A DNA stretch of 64,000 nucleotides from Kordiimonadales bacterium (GTDB lineage: Bacteria; Pseudomonadota; Alphaproteobacteria; Sphingomonadales; Kordiimonadaceae), in the NCBI GenBank assembly GCA_015485385.1, contig WFTS01000008.1, positions 1 through 64,000 on the forward strand, written 5' to 3'. Each line of letters starts with the position of its first letter. Positions within the stretch are counted from its first letter, which is position 1. The notes below the pieces were generated by a model. The model had not been told where the DNA came from, did no database searches, and worked only from the letters and a program-made list of their open reading frames with translations. The translations under genes were made by a program, and so were the position numbers. Shown here in pieces: positions 9,509-19,045 of this stretch.

Positions 9509-10216
9509 ATGAATAAGCTAGTCCATGATGAAAATGAAAGCGTGAGCATTTTAAGTCTCAAAGGCGTGACGCGGTCCTTTTATCAAGGGCATAAAGCCGT
9601 TGATGTCCTCCGCGGGATTGATCTTGAGGTAAGCTCAGGGGAACTTGTCGCTTTGATTGGTGCATCAGGATCAGGCAAATCAACCCTTCTTCAGGTGGCG
9701 GGACTTCTTGATAGTAGTTACGACGGTACGATAACAATCGCAGGCACCAACCCTGTTGACCTGAAAGAGGATGCCCTAAGCGCCCTGCGCAGGGACAAGC
9801 TTGGTTTTATCTATCAGTTTCATCATCTGTTGCCCGACTTTACGGCAGAGGAAAATGTGGCCATGGCCTTGCGCCTAAAGGGCATAAGTGACACCGTTGC
9901 CAGAGCCGCCGCAAAAGAAGTTCTGGACGATCTGGGGATGAAGGAACGGTTTGACCATGTTCCTGCAAAACTCTCCGGCGGTGAGCAACAGCGAGTGGCT
10001 ATTGCGCGTGCAATTGTTGGCAATCCTAGCTTGTTGCTGGCGGATGAGCCTACAGGAAATCTGGATGAAGAAACCGCGGCACGAGTGTTTGAGCTGTTTT
10101 TAAAAACTGTTCGTGACCGAAACCTGTCAGCGATTATTGCGACACATGACCGTTCGCTTGCGCGGAAATTAGATAGGCAATTGCAGTTAACAGAAGGCAA
10201 GCTTCATACTGTTTAA
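9509..10216 (+). CDS. lolD: Lipoprotein-releasing ABC transporter ATP-binding protein LolD
   Basis: Cytoplasmic ATPase driving lipoprotein release by the LolC/E permease encoded 9 bp upstream. Seen in 235 aa: Walker A GASGSGKST at residues 51-59, Q-loop at YQFHHLLPDFTAEENV, ABC signature LSGGEQQRVAIARA, Walker B LLLADEPTGNLD and the switch histidine in IIATHD. The short loop after the Q-loop and the pairing with an FtsX-type permease fit LolD rather than FtsE or MacB. Confidence 0.95.
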   Translation: MNKLVHDENESVSILSLKGVTRSFYQGHKAVDVLRGIDLEVSSGELVALIGASGSGKSTLLQVAGLLDSSYDGTITIAGTNPVDLKEDALSALRRDKLGFIYQFHHLLPDFTAEENVAMALRLKGISDTVARAAAKEVLDDLGMKERFDHVPAKLSGGEQQRVAIARAIVGNPSLLLADEPTGNLDEETAARVFELFLKTVRDRNLSAIIATHDRSLARKLDRQLQLTEGKLHTV

Positions 10217-10312
10217 ACTGCATGCCCTTTGGCTGGAAATTCAGCAAGAGGGCGGCTAATATTGAAATGACACTCGATTCACTTGATTCATTTTACTGGA
10301 TAGTAGGCAGCT

Positions 10313-13300
10313 ATGAGCCATACGGATTTCATCCACCTTCGGGTGCACACCGCATATTCGCTCTCGGAAGGCGCTATTCATGTTAAAGACTTAGTCAAAC
10401 AGTGTGTCGGTTTTAAAATGCCGGCTGTAGCCGTGACCGACAATAATAACATGTTCGCAGCGCTTGAGTTCTCGGCAGCAGCAAGTAAGGCGGGGGTGCA
10501 GCCCATCATTGGGGTCACTTTGTTTGTGACATCTGGCTACCGCAAAAAAAGCAAACATCATAGCAAACAGGTGGAATTTCCAGAATCGTTGGTCTTGCTG
10601 GCGCAGAATGATGCCGGTTATCGAAACTTAATGAAAATTGTCTCCAAGGCGCACCTTGAAAGCGATACCCAAATTGGTGTGCAATTTCCTATCAGCGAGT
10701 TCGCCGGTCGCTCAGAGGGTTTGATTTGCCTTACAGGTGGCGTACATGGACCCATTGGCAAGTTGCTTTTAGAGGGTAATAACAAAGATGCAGAGCAGTG
10801 TTTGTTGGACCTAAAAGGCTATTTTGGCGATAGGCTCTATATGGAAATCCAACGCCACGGCCAAGATGCGGAAGCCGAAACAGAAGAAGCCTTTCTTGAT
10901 CTTGCCTATAAACATGACGTGGCTATTGTTGCGACCAATCAGCCGTATTTTGTGGGCATTGATATGTACGAGCCGCACGATGCCTTATTGTGCATGGCTG
11001 ACAGTACATATGTAACCGTTACCGAACGCAGAAAACTAAATCCTCATTACCGGTTCAAGACATCCGAAGAAATGATAGATCAGTTTAGCGATCTGCCTGA
11101 AGCGCTTGAAAATACAGTAAATATAGCACGCCGATGCTCGACAAAAGTTTATGAAATTGATCCACTTTTGCCTAATTTTGCAAAAGGGTCGGATGTTTCT
11201 GAAGCTGACATGTTACGCGCCAATTCTGAAAAGGGCCTCCGCGCGCGCTTGGATTTTAAAGCCAAGGAAGACGGCACCGTTTCGGGGAAGGACCAAGAGT
11301 GGGAAAAAGACTATTGGGAGCGACTTGATTTTGAGCTGTCGATCATAAATCAAATGGGTTTCCCCGGGTATTTTCTAATTGTAGCGGATTTTATACAGTG
11401 GGCGAAAGACCATGATATTCCCGTTGGTCCAGGACGGGGATCTGGCGCCGGGTCTGTTGTGGCGTGGGTCCTTAAAATCACCGATTTGGACCCTTTGCGA
11501 TTTTCCCTTCTGTTCGAACGGTTTTTGAACCCAGAACGCGTGTCTATGCCTGATTTTGATATCGATTTCTGCCAAGACAAACGTGAACTTGTGATCAAAT
11601 ATGTGCAGGATAAATACGGCCATGATCATGTGGCGCAGATTATCACCTTTGGTAAACTTCAGGCCCGTGCGGTTGTGAAGGCTTGTGGCCGTGTGATGCA
11701 GCAACATCACGGCGCCACAGATCGTTTATCAAAAATGATCCCAAATGATCCCGGAAGCGCAATGTCCCTGAGGGAAGCCATTGATAGCGAGCCACGTCTG
11801 CAAAATGAAATTCAGAATGATGAGTTAACCGCACGGGTGATGGAACGCGCTTTGAAGCTTGAAGGCTTTTACGCACATTCGTCAACACATGCGGCTGGCG
11901 TGGTGATTGGAGACCGACCGCTAGAGCAACTCGTCGCGCTTTACCGAGATCCGAAATCAGACATGCCCGTAACCCAATTTAACATGAAATGGGTTGAGCA
12001 ATGCGGCTTGGTAAAGTTTGATTTTCTTGGTCTTAAAACCCTAACCGTTTTAGACCGAGCCGTGAAATATGTACGCCAGCGCGGAATTGATATAAATTTG
12101 GACACTGTTCCTCTGGATGATCCGTCTAGCTATACGATGCTACAGGCAGGTGAAAGTGCAGGGGTGTTCCAGCTTGAAAGTACCGGAATGCGCTCAGTCC
12201 TCAAAGGGCTGAAACCTGATACATTTGAAGATATCATCGCGATCGTGGCACTTTACCGCCCGGGACCAATGGATAATATCCCTACCTATGTAGACCGTAA
12301 ACATGGCCGCGAGCCCGTAGAATACCCGCACCCAATCCTAGAGCAAATTCTTGGCGAAACCTACGGTGTGATCATTTACCAAGAACAAGTAATGCAGATT
12401 GCGCAGCATATGTCTGGCTACAGTCTCGGTGAGGCGGATATTCTACGGCGCGCGATGGGTAAAAAGATCAAAGAAGAAATGGATCAGCAGCGTGGTCGCT
12501 TTTGCGAGGGTGCTGTTGAGCGCGGTATCACCCAAGAAAAAGCCAGTTACATCTTTGACTTGGTCACCAAATTTGCATCTTACGGATTTAATAAATCACA
12601 CGCAGCAGCTTATGCATTGGTCGCGTATCATACGGCCTATATGAAAGCCAATTACCCGGTTGAATTTATGGCCGCTATCATGACCCTTGATATGGGAAAT
12701 ACGGATAAATTGTCTCTGTTCAAGCAAGAACTTCAGCGCATGGAGGTGCCTTTATTACTGCCTGATATCAACCATTCGGACGTGCCGTTTGTTGTTGAAG
12801 CTGTTGCCGACCCATACTGCAAACAAGAGGATGATCCGCGTCATAATTTAGCCGTACGCTATGCTCTGGGAGCCATCAAAGGTGTTGGTGAGAAAGCGAT
12901 GGAGGGCGTTGTTGCAGAGCGTAAAAAAAATGGCCCCTTCAAAGATATTTTTGATTTTGCGGAACGCGTTGATCCAAAGCTTCTTAATAAACGCCAAATG
13001 GAACGCTTGGCCGCTGCGGGTGCGTTTGATGGTTTATTGCCAGAACGCGCACAAGCTCACGCTGCGGCAGAAATTGTCATGCGTGTGGCTCAGATGGAGG
13101 CCAGAGAACGTGAAAGCGCTCAGGTTAGCTTGTTTGCAGGGGATTTAGCGCCCACTGTAGATAAACCAGCGTTGCCCATCGTTAAAAAATGGACCGATAC
13201 CCAAATGCTAGATGAGGAACGCAAAGCGGTAGGGTTTTATATATCGGCGCATCCATTGGACAGCTATGAAACCGTGCTTGAGCGCGAGCGGATCATTTCG

Positions 13301-13828
13301 GCGCGAGAGGTTTACGGTGATGGTGGACTTGTTGGCCAAACCGTACGGATGGCAGGCGCTGTTTTGGGCTACAGAGAAGGTGTGACGAAACGGGGTAATA
13401 AATTTGGCCGTTTAACTCTATCTGATCGGACGGATGCTTTTGAAATGATGGCATTTGAGGATGATCTTGAACAGATGCGTGCTCTTGTGGAGGAGGGCGC
13501 CCCAATGGTTGTGTCGGTGCAAATCCGTAAGCGTGATGATGACGACACAATAGGCTTGTCGTGCCGAGGCATGGAAAGCTTAGAGCAAGTTGCCGCTCAA
13601 TCCTCTAAGGGATTATTCATCGAAGTTGAAGGTGCTGATGCATTTGCTTCAATGAAAGCGGCTCTTGACCGGAAAGCTGGCGGCAAGGGCAGGGTAACGC
13701 TGCGAGTGCCAGTGCATGAAAACTCCAGATACGCAGAGTTCCGCCTTGAGGGTCGCTACAAGGTAACACCTGAATTAAAACAAGCTATCGCCGCAGAAAT
13801 GGGTGTGCTCTCGGTGGAAGAAATATAA
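10313..13828 (+). CDS. dnaE: DNA polymerase III subunit alpha
   Basis: Replicative DNA polymerase catalytic subunit (DnaE1 type), 1171 aa, full length. Seen: PHP domain starting at FIHLRVHTAYSLSEGA, polymerase palm with the catalytic pair in MPDFDIDFCQDKRE (about residue 411), GPGRGSGAGSVVAW before it, fingers region with ALYRPGPMDNIP and FNKSHAAAYA, a helix-hairpin-helix AIKGVGEKAMEGV, and a C-terminal OB fold near VRMAGAVLGYREGVTKRGNKFGRLTLSD. The 97-bp gap before it has no recognised promoter; the stop abuts the GTG of the next gene. Confidence 0.97.
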   Translation: MSHTDFIHLRVHTAYSLSEGAIHVKDLVKQCVGFKMPAVAVTDNNNMFAALEFSAAASKAGVQPIIGVTLFVTSGYRKKSKHHSKQVEFPESLVLLAQNDAGYRNLMKIVSKAHLESDTQIGVQFPISEFAGRSEGLICLTGGVHGPIGKLLLEGNNKDAEQCLLDLKGYFGDRLYMEIQRHGQDAEAETEEAFLDLAYKHDVAIVATNQPYFVGIDMYEPHDALLCMADSTYVTVTERRKLNPHYRFKTSEEMIDQFSDLPEALENTVNIARRCSTKVYEIDPLLPNFAKGSDVSEADMLRANSEKGLRARLDFKAKEDGTVSGKDQEWEKDYWERLDFELSIINQMGFPGYFLIVADFIQWAKDHDIPVGPGRGSGAGSVVAWVLKITDLDPLRFSLLFERFLNPERVSMPDFDIDFCQDKRELVIKYVQDKYGHDHVAQIITFGKLQARAVVKACGRVMQQHHGATDRLSKMIPNDPGSAMSLREAIDSEPRLQNEIQNDELTARVMERALKLEGFYAHSSTHAAGVVIGDRPLEQLVALYRDPKSDMPVTQFNMKWVEQCGLVKFDFLGLKTLTVLDRAVKYVRQRGIDINLDTVPLDDPSSYTMLQAGESAGVFQLESTGMRSVLKGLKPDTFEDIIAIVALYRPGPMDNIPTYVDRKHGREPVEYPHPILEQILGETYGVIIYQEQVMQIAQHMSGYSLGEADILRRAMGKKIKEEMDQQRGRFCEGAVERGITQEKASYIFDLVTKFASYGFNKSHAAAYALVAYHTAYMKANYPVEFMAAIMTLDMGNTDKLSLFKQELQRMEVPLLLPDINHSDVPFVVEAVADPYCKQEDDPRHNLAVRYALGAIKGVGEKAMEGVVAERKKNGPFKDIFDFAERVDPKLLNKRQMERLAAAGAFDGLLPERAQAHAAAEIVMRVAQMEARERESAQVSLFAGDLAPTVDKPALPIVKKWTDTQMLDEERKAVGFYISAHPLDSYETVLERERIISAREVYGDGGLVGQTVRMAGAVLGYREGVTKRGNKFGRLTLSDRTDAFEMMAFEDDLEQMRALVEEGAPMVVSVQIRKRDDDDTIGLSCRGMESLEQVAAQSSKGLFIEVEGADAFASMKAALDRKAGGKGRVTLRVPVHENSRYAEFRLEGRYKVTPELKQAIAAEMGVLSVEEI

Positions 13829-14608
13829 GTGCCTGATACATCAAACAAGACAGATATTGCCGAACCACTTCCTGCTGCATCGGTTGTTGTTGTCAGAGAT
13901 TCTGCCGAAGGGCTTGAGGTTTTGATGATTGAACGCGCCAAAACCATGCGCTTTGCTCCGGGCGCGTTTGTTTTTCCCGGAGGAAAGGTTGATAAACAAG
14001 ATTATGATGCTGATTTTTTGGCGCATCACACCAACGGCGCCTCGGATTTACCTGATTTTGCCTTCCGCATCGCGGCGTTGCGCGAACTTTATGAGGAAGC
14101 GGGTGTTCTCATCACGGATCAGTCACCAACAACAGCTAAACCAGCAGTAACCACCAAAGCCGGACTAAGTTTGTTTGAACGTCTCGGCCTTGAGAAAGCA
14201 AAGCTAAATATTTTGGATATGGTAGCTTTCGCGCACTGGGTAACACCAGAACCGATGCCGCGCCGTTTTGACACCCATTTCTATATCGTTGAGCACAACG
14301 GAGGCACGGCAAAGCATGACGGAAATGAGGCTGTTTCTTTGTGCTGGGTGAAGCCTTCCTTGATACTAGACGATTGGGACAGTGATAAGGTTCCTCTGAT
14401 GTTTCCAACGAGACTAAACCTTATGAAACTAGCACGCGCAAATACTGTAGCTGAGGCTATGGAACAAGCGCGGGCTGTTAAGGTTGTGCGCACACTTCCG
14501 GTTATCGGGCGCGATAAAAATGGTGTAAATTTAACCATTGATCCAGCCACAGGATACAGTGTTACGCGTGCCAGTTTTAAAGAGTTACGGGTTGAATCCT
14601 CTAAGTAG
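13829..14608 (+). CDS. Nudix hydrolase with an extended Nudix box
   Basis: 259 aa. Seen: FVFPGGKVDKQDYD followed by an insertion of about 28 residues and then AALRELYEEAGVLI, i.e. the Nudix box split in two, as in NUDT19-like hydrolases that act on CoA-type substrates. The catalytic REL-EEAG glutamates are intact. C-terminal half carries WVTPEPMPRRFDTHFYI, also typical of that subgroup. Substrate is not established here; a CoA or nucleotide pyrophosphatase role is family-level inference. GTG start directly follows the dnaE stop, so expression is coupled to dnaE. Confidence 0.87.
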   Translation: MPDTSNKTDIAEPLPAASVVVVRDSAEGLEVLMIERAKTMRFAPGAFVFPGGKVDKQDYDADFLAHHTNGASDLPDFAFRIAALRELYEEAGVLITDQSPTTAKPAVTTKAGLSLFERLGLEKAKLNILDMVAFAHWVTPEPMPRRFDTHFYIVEHNGGTAKHDGNEAVSLCWVKPSLILDDWDSDKVPLMFPTRLNLMKLARANTVAEAMEQARAVKVVRTLPVIGRDKNGVNLTIDPATGYSVTRASFKELRVESSK

Positions 14609-14632
14609 ATCAAAAAGGTCTTGATCTTTATC
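14607..14632 (+). terminator. Weak terminator after the Nudix gene
   Basis: Inverted repeat AGATCAA / TTGATCT around AAAGGTC, overlapping the stop codon and followed by the U-rich TTATCTTTA. The 3' arm also overlaps the proposed rpsB -35 element. Confidence 0.5.
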
Positions 14633-14649
14633 TTTATCCTGCCTATATG
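14621..14649 (+). promoter_or_regulatory. Probable rpsB promoter
   Basis: TTGATC (14621-14626), a 17-bp spacer, then TATATG (14644-14649): each matches four of six sigma-70 consensus bases at ideal spacing. Transcription would start near 14656, giving a leader of about 108 nt. Confidence 0.5.
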
Positions 14650-14671
14650 GGCGCAACTTCACACGTAGGGA

Positions 14672-14749
14672 CGGCTTCTTGGTGTGTTACCAAGCCGCCA
14701 TCCGGTGTCTTCAATAATGGAGGCGCAGCCCTGCGGAGGTATAACCGGA
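14672..14749 (+). promoter_or_regulatory. Structured 5' leader of rpsB
   Basis: Two elements can fold: a hairpin built from GGCT-CTTGGT and ACCAAG-CC (14673-14697), and an outer stem TCCGGT (14701-14706) with ACCGGA (14744-14749) enclosing CGCAG/CTGCG. The outer stem ends 14 nt before the start codon, so folding would affect the ribosome binding site. S2 represses its own operon through the leader in E. coli; a similar role here is inference. Confidence 0.5.
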
Positions 14750-14763
14750 AAAGGAATTAAATC

Positions 14764-15777
14764 ATGGCAATGCCAGTTGTAGACATGCGCGCGCTCCTCG
14801 AAGCAGGCGTACACTTTGGTCACCAGACCCACCGTTGGAACCCGAAAATGGCGCCGTATATCTTCGGCGAACGTAACGGGGTTCATATTCTTGATCTTTC
14901 ACAGACAGTTCCCTTTATGACCCGCGCCCTACAGGCGGTTCGTGATGTTGTATCACGCGGCGGTCGTGTTCTGTTTGTTGGAACAAAACGTCAGGCTTCA
15001 CCGATCATTGCTGAGGCAGCACAGCGTTGCGGGCAATATTATGTAAATCACCGTTGGCTTGGCGGCATGATGACCAACTGGCAGACGATCAGCCATTCTA
15101 TCAAACGCCTGAAGCAGTTGGACCAGAAATTAAGTGCTGAGCACACTGGCCTTACTAAGAAAGAGACCCTTCAGATGACTCGCCAGCGCGACAAGCTGGA
15201 ATTGTCTCTTGGTGGTATTCAGGACATGGGCGGTTTGCCAGATATTATTGTTATCGTTGATACCAACCGTGATGATATTGCCATTGCAGAAGCATTGCGT
15301 CTGAAAATCCCTGTGGTTGGCGTTATTGATTCTAACTCAAAGCCGGACGGTATCGAATATCCTATCCCAGGTAACGATGATGCCACTCGCGCTATTCGCT
15401 TATATTGTGATCTGATCGCAGAAGCTGTTCTGGATGGTATTCAGGCTGATCTTGCTGCACAAGGTGTTGATCTGGGCGCATCTAGCGCACCTGTAGAGGC
15501 TGCAGCTCCTACTGTTGAAGAAGCGGCTGCTGATGATGTTCCCGCTGAAGACAGTCCGGTTGAAGCCGCTGTTGAAGCTGCACCAGCAGAAAAAGAGCCT
15601 GCCAAAAAGGCCCCGGCTAAAAAAGCTACTGCGAAAAAAGAGCCAGCCAAAAAAACGGCTGCTAAAAAGGCCCCTGCAAAAAAAGCAGCTCCTAAAGCGG
15701 CAGAGGCTAAAAAAGCTCCGGCCAAAAAAGCGCCAGCTAAAAAGGCTGCTGCTAAAAAAGACGCGGCTGCTGAATAA
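14764..15777 (+). CDS. rpsB: 30S ribosomal protein S2 with a Lys/Ala-rich C-terminal extension
   Basis: Small-subunit ribosomal protein, required for S1 docking. Residues 1 to about 235 are canonical: [22 protein letters not shown] near residue 8, [34 protein letters not shown]. The remaining 100 or so residues are extra: an acidic Ala/Glu linker (about 240-282) then many KKAPAKK-type repeats to the end. Total 337 aa against about 240 in E. coli. First gene of the rpsB-tsf unit, with its own leader. Confidence 0.97.
   Translation: MAMPVVDMRALLEAGVHFGHQTHRWNPKMAPYIFGERNGVHILDLSQTVPFMTRALQAVRDVVSRGGRVLFVGTKRQASPIIAEAAQRCGQYYVNHRWLGGMMTNWQTISHSIKRLKQLDQKLSAEHTGLTKKETLQMTRQRDKLELSLGGIQDMGGLPDIIVIVDTNRDDIAIAEALRLKIPVVGVIDSNSKPDGIEYPIPGNDDATRAIRLYCDLIAEAVLDGIQADLAAQGVDLGASSAPVEAAAPTVEEAAADDVPAEDSPVEAAVEAAPAEKEPAKKAPAKKATAKKEPAKKTAAKKAPAKKAAPKAAEAKKAPAKKAPAKKAAAKKDAAAE
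15589..15774 (+). repeat. Low-complexity Lys/Ala/Pro coding repeat in the rpsB tail
   Basis: Irregular repeats of GCYAAAAAAG-like codon blocks encode [16 protein letters not shown] and similar. Alternating Ala/Pro and Lys pairs resemble histone H1-like tails. Reverse and shifted frames give long artefact ORFs, which explains the track entries at 15441 and 15515. Confidence 0.9.
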
Positions 15778-15795
15778 AGCATAGATTTATTAAGA

Positions 15796-15824
15796 GACTG
15801 CCTGATCACTTCGGTGCGGGCAGT
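15796..15824 (+). promoter_or_regulatory. Hairpin in the rpsB-tsf spacer
   Basis: ACTGCC / GGCAGT arms (15797-15802, 15819-15824) enclose CAC-TTCG-GTG, a stable UUCG-type tetraloop stem. A second small hairpin GGTGC-GCGCC follows. The U content after it is low, so it is more likely a processing or partial attenuation site than a full terminator. Confidence 0.5.
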
Positions 15825-15875
15825 TGCTTTAAGGTGCACTTCGGCGCCAAGACATGAAAGTAAGGGGAAATTCCC

Positions 15876-16805
15876 ATGGCAACTATTACTGCCGCACTTG
15901 TTAAATCACTGCGCGATCAATCTGGCGCAGGTATGATGGACTGTAAAAAAGCCTTGTCAGCAACAGATGGTGATGTTGAAGCCGCCGTTGACTGGCTTCG
16001 CAAAAAGGGCCTTGCTGCTGCTGCGAAAAAATCTGGTCGTGTTGCTGCTGAGGGCCTTGTGGCTGTTAAAGCTGAAGGCAATAAGGCTGCGGTGATTGAA
16101 ATTAACTCTGAGACAGACTTTGTTGCTCGTAACGAACAGTTTCAAGCGTTTGTTTCTGATATGGCCGGTGTTGTTTTCGAAAACGGTTCTACGGATGTTG
16201 ACGCTATTTCAGCGGCTGCATACCCGGGTTCAAGTAAAACTGTAGGTGAAGTGTTAACTGATAATATCTCTATTATCGGCGAAAACATGAATATTCGCCG
16301 CGCTGCTATTCTTGAAGTAGAGGAAGGCCTCGTTGCGACTTATATCCACGGGGCTGTAGCTGATGGACTTGGCAAAATCGCTGTTTTGGTTGGACTGAAA
16401 TCATCTGCAAGCGCGGATGTTTTGGCAGGCCTTGGCAAACAGCTTGCAATGCATATTGCAGCAGCCAATCCAGCGTCACTGAACGAAGCTGATCTTGATC
16501 CAGCTATTCTGGAACGTGAAAAACAGGTTCAGATGGACAAAGCGCGTGAAAGCGGTAAGCCAGAGAATATCATTGAGAAAATGATCATTGGCCGGATGCG
16601 TAAATATCTGGAAGAGGTTGTTCTTCTGCACCAGACATTTGTGATCGATGGCGAGACTAAAATCTCTAAAGTGATCGACAATGCCGCTAAAGAGGCTGGT
16701 ACTGACATTGAATTGGTATCTTTTGTTCGCATGGAATTAGGCGAAGGTATCGAGAAAAAAGAAGAAGATTTTGCTGCGGAAGTTGCCGCTGTTGCCGGCA
16801 GTTAA
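15876..16805 (+). CDS. tsf: Elongation factor Ts
   Basis: Guanine nucleotide exchange factor for EF-Tu. Seen in 309 aa: N-terminal UBA-like domain with the signature [34 protein letters not shown], then [18 protein letters not shown] (EF-Tu contact), and the C-terminal coiled-coil dimerisation part. Length fits the alphaproteobacterial type. Standard partner of rpsB; a terminator follows at 16827, so rpsB-tsf is one unit and pyrH has its own promoter. Confidence 0.97.
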   Translation: MATITAALVKSLRDQSGAGMMDCKKALSATDGDVEAAVDWLRKKGLAAAAKKSGRVAAEGLVAVKAEGNKAAVIEINSETDFVARNEQFQAFVSDMAGVVFENGSTDVDAISAAAYPGSSKTVGEVLTDNISIIGENMNIRRAAILEVEEGLVATYIHGAVADGLGKIAVLVGLKSSASADVLAGLGKQLAMHIAAANPASLNEADLDPAILEREKQVQMDKARESGKPENIIEKMIIGRMRKYLEEVVLLHQTFVIDGETKISKVIDNAAKEAGTDIELVSFVRMELGEGIEKKEEDFAAEVAAVAGS

Positions 16806-16826
16806 TCTCGCTTCAATTGTATCTTT

Positions 16827-16857
16827 AAAACCCAGGGGGCTTCCTCTGGGTTTTTTT
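16827..16857 (+). terminator. Intrinsic terminator after tsf
   Basis: Stem AAAACCCAG / CTGGGTTTT with a 10-nt loop and a seven-base T run (16851-16857). Confidence 0.9.
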
Positions 16858-16881
16858 GTGAGATTTTTAAAAAACATGCTG

Positions 16882-16895
16882 TTTAGCGCGCTAAA
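16882..16895. promoter_or_regulatory. 14-bp perfect palindrome upstream of pyrH
   Basis: TTTAGCGCGCTAAA is identical on both strands. It lies after the tsf terminator and just before a weak candidate promoter (TTTACT 16909-16914, TATAAG 16934-16939, spacer 19). Operator-like; regulator unknown. Confidence 0.45.
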
Positions 16896-16991
16896 AAGTC
16901 TGCGTAATTTTACTGTTAAACTGTCTGGTGTTCTATAAGTGAAACGGATAAGCTGCGCCAAACCATAGGGGCAGATGGGAGAATTCTGGGT

Positions 16992-17717
16992 ATGGGTGCT
17001 AAACCTAAATATAAACGAATATTATTAAAGCTTTCGGGCGAGGCTTTGATGGGCGACGGTGCATACGGCATTGATCCTGAGACTGCGGCGCGTGTTTCAC
17101 TAGAGATCAAACACGCCAGAGACATTGGCACCGAAGTTTGTGTTGTTGTTGGTGGCGGTAATATTTTTCGCGGCCTGAAGGGTGCAGCCGAGGGGCTTGA
17201 CCGATCGACCGCTGATTATATGGGTATGTTGGCAACCGTGATGAATGCTCTGGCACTTCAGAACGCGCTAGAGAAGGCAGGCGTGGACAACAGGGTGTTA
17301 TCAGCAATTCCTATGGCAAGCGTAAGCGAACCTTATATCCGCCGCAGGGCCATTCGCCATCTTGAAAAAGGGCGTGTCGTGATATTTGCTGCCGGGACAG
17401 GCAATCCGTTTTTTACAACAGATACGGCAGCGGCTTTGCGCGCTGCTGAAATGAATTGCAACGCTCTTCTTAAGGGCACACAGGTTGACGGTATCTATAA
17501 TGCGGATCCTAAAGTTGATCCAACGGCAACACGCTATGATGCACTTAGCTATATGGATGTATTGAAGCAAGACCTTAAGGTTATGGATGCTGCGGCAATT
17601 TCCTTGAGCCGAGAGAATAATATTCCTATTGTGGTCTTTTCCATTCATGGTGAAAATGCTTTGGTGCAGGTCCTTGAGGGACACGGCACTTGTACAGTTG
17701 TAGGTGGGGAGCAATAG
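16992..17717 (+). CDS. pyrH: Uridylate kinase
   Basis: UMP kinase, making UDP for pyrimidine nucleotide supply. Seen in 241 aa: [15 protein letters not shown] at residue 8, [13 protein letters not shown] near 50, [33 protein letters not shown] near 135-150, [12 protein letters not shown]. Hexameric amino acid kinase fold family. The stop lies one base before the frr start codon, so the two are coupled. Confidence 0.97.
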   Translation: MGAKPKYKRILLKLSGEALMGDGAYGIDPETAARVSLEIKHARDIGTEVCVVVGGGNIFRGLKGAAEGLDRSTADYMGMLATVMNALALQNALEKAGVDNRVLSAIPMASVSEPYIRRRAIRHLEKGRVVIFAAGTGNPFFTTDTAAALRAAEMNCNALLKGTQVDGIYNADPKVDPTATRYDALSYMDVLKQDLKVMDAAAISLSRENNIPIVVFSIHGENALVQVLEGHGTCTVVGGEQ

Positions 17718-17718
17718 A

Positions 17719-18279
17719 ATGAGTGAAGATATTGATCTTGATGATATAGAACGGCGGATGCGCGGTGCCATTGATGCTTTAAAGCATGAATTTGCAGGGC
17801 TTCGCACAGGGCGCGCAAGCACAAGCTTGCTAGATCAGGTTGTTGTTGATGTGTACGGTGCTAGTATGCCGCTTAATCAAGTAGGCACGGTTTCGGTTCC
17901 TGAAGCGCGCATGTTGTCTGTGCAAGTGTGGGACAAAGGCAATGCTTCAGCGGTAGAAAAAGCAATCCGCAATGCTGGGCTTGGGCTTAATCCTATGAAT
18001 GATGGCCAATTGATCCGAATTCCCATTCCTGAACTTAACGAAGAACGCCGTGCTGAGCTGGCAAAAGTTGCCGCCAAATACGCTGAACAGTGCCGTATTT
18101 CGCTTAGGAATGTGCGCAAAGGCGGTATGGATACTCTCAAGCGGATGGAAAAAGACAAAGCCATCGGTGAAGACGACCATAAAATGTATGCTGATGAAGT
18201 GCAGGACTTAACAAACAAATATGTGAAATTGGTGGACGAAACACTCGCAACCAAAGAGCAAGAAATCATGCAGGTTTAA
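17719..18279 (+). CDS. frr: Ribosome recycling factor
   Basis: Splits post-termination ribosomes with EF-G. The ATG at 17719 ([14 protein letters not shown]) is taken instead of the track start inside pyrH, giving 186 aa, the usual length. Seen: [64 protein letters not shown], and the C-terminal triple-helix part. pyrH-frr-uppS order is conserved widely in bacteria. Confidence 0.97.
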   Translation: MSEDIDLDDIERRMRGAIDALKHEFAGLRTGRASTSLLDQVVVDVYGASMPLNQVGTVSVPEARMLSVQVWDKGNASAVEKAIRNAGLGLNPMNDGQLIRIPIPELNEERRAELAKVAAKYAEQCRISLRNVRKGGMDTLKRMEKDKAIGEDDHKMYADEVQDLTNKYVKLVDETLATKEQEIMQV

Positions 18280-18281
18280 GC

Positions 18282-19022
18282 ATGGCGCTTTCTGCCCAAT
18301 CTGTTGAGCCTTTGGGTGCTTCGCCGCCCCCGCGTCATGTTGCTATCATTATGGATGGTAATGGTCGCTGGGCAACAAAGCACGGTATGCCGCGTTCTGC
18401 GGGCCATAGGCAAGGGACAGAAGCCGTGCGTGAAGCCATTGAGGGCGCACGCGACGCTGGTGTGGAATATTTAACTCTTTATGCCTTTTCATCGGAAAAC
18501 TGGAACCGACCCCAAGAGGAAGTAACCGACCTTATGGGACTGCTGAAGTTATATCTCAGCAAGGAAATCAAAAATCTCCATAAAGAAGGTGTACGCCTGC
18601 GCGTGATTGGCTGCCGAGATAAGCTCTCAAATGACATCATCCGCATGATAGACAAGGCCGAAGCGAAAACTGCCCAGAATAAGCAGCTTACGCTTGTTAT
18701 CGCACTGAGTTACGGCTCACGCGAGGAAATCACCGTGGCTGTTCGAAAACTGGCAAAGCAAATTAATGACGGCAAATTAGAACCTGAAGATATTAGTCAG
18801 GCGATGGTGGATAGTGCTCTCTATACATATGATATACCAGATCCTGACCTGATTATTCGAACTAGCGGCGAACAGCGTCTTTCGAATTTTCTTCTATGGC
18901 AGTGTGCTTATTCAGAGTTTTTATTTATCGATACCCTGTGGCCAGATTTTACAAAACAAGAGTTCCAGCGTGCGGTCGCAAGTTACGGTGAGCGTGACAG
19001 ACGGTACGGCGTACGCCCGTAA
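18282..19022 (+). CDS. uppS: Isoprenyl transferase (undecaprenyl diphosphate synthase)
   Basis: cis-Prenyltransferase that makes the C55 lipid carrier for peptidoglycan. Seen in 246 aa: HVAIIMDGNGRWATKHGMPRSAGH near residue 20 with the catalytic Asp, TLYAFSSENWNRPQEEV, and DLIIRTSGEQRLSNFLLWQ.AYSE near 188-205. It starts 2 bp after frr and is followed by cdsA. Confidence 0.96.
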   Translation: MALSAQSVEPLGASPPPRHVAIIMDGNGRWATKHGMPRSAGHRQGTEAVREAIEGARDAGVEYLTLYAFSSENWNRPQEEVTDLMGLLKLYLSKEIKNLHKEGVRLRVIGCRDKLSNDIIRMIDKAEAKTAQNKQLTLVIALSYGSREEITVAVRKLAKQINDGKLEPEDISQAMVDSALYTYDIPDPDLIIRTSGEQRLSNFLLWQCAYSEFLFIDTLWPDFTKQEFQRAVASYGERDRRYGVRP

Positions 19023-19045
19023 CTGACAGGAAAGCCAGCGTTTCA

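Noticed and set aside
10227-10258. Terminator after lolD (GCCCT...AGGGC hairpin)
   Set aside because: The stem is broken by a 3x3 internal loop and no T run follows, so it was not listed.
15441-15839. 132-aa minus-strand ORF rich in Ala/Phe/Gly opposite the rpsB tail
   Set aside because: Produced by the Lys/Ala codon repeats read in reverse; no independent start signal and no family resemblance.
17301-17822. 173-aa minus-strand ORF across pyrH and frr
   Set aside because: Overlaps two conserved genes and has no recognisable domain or ribosome binding site.
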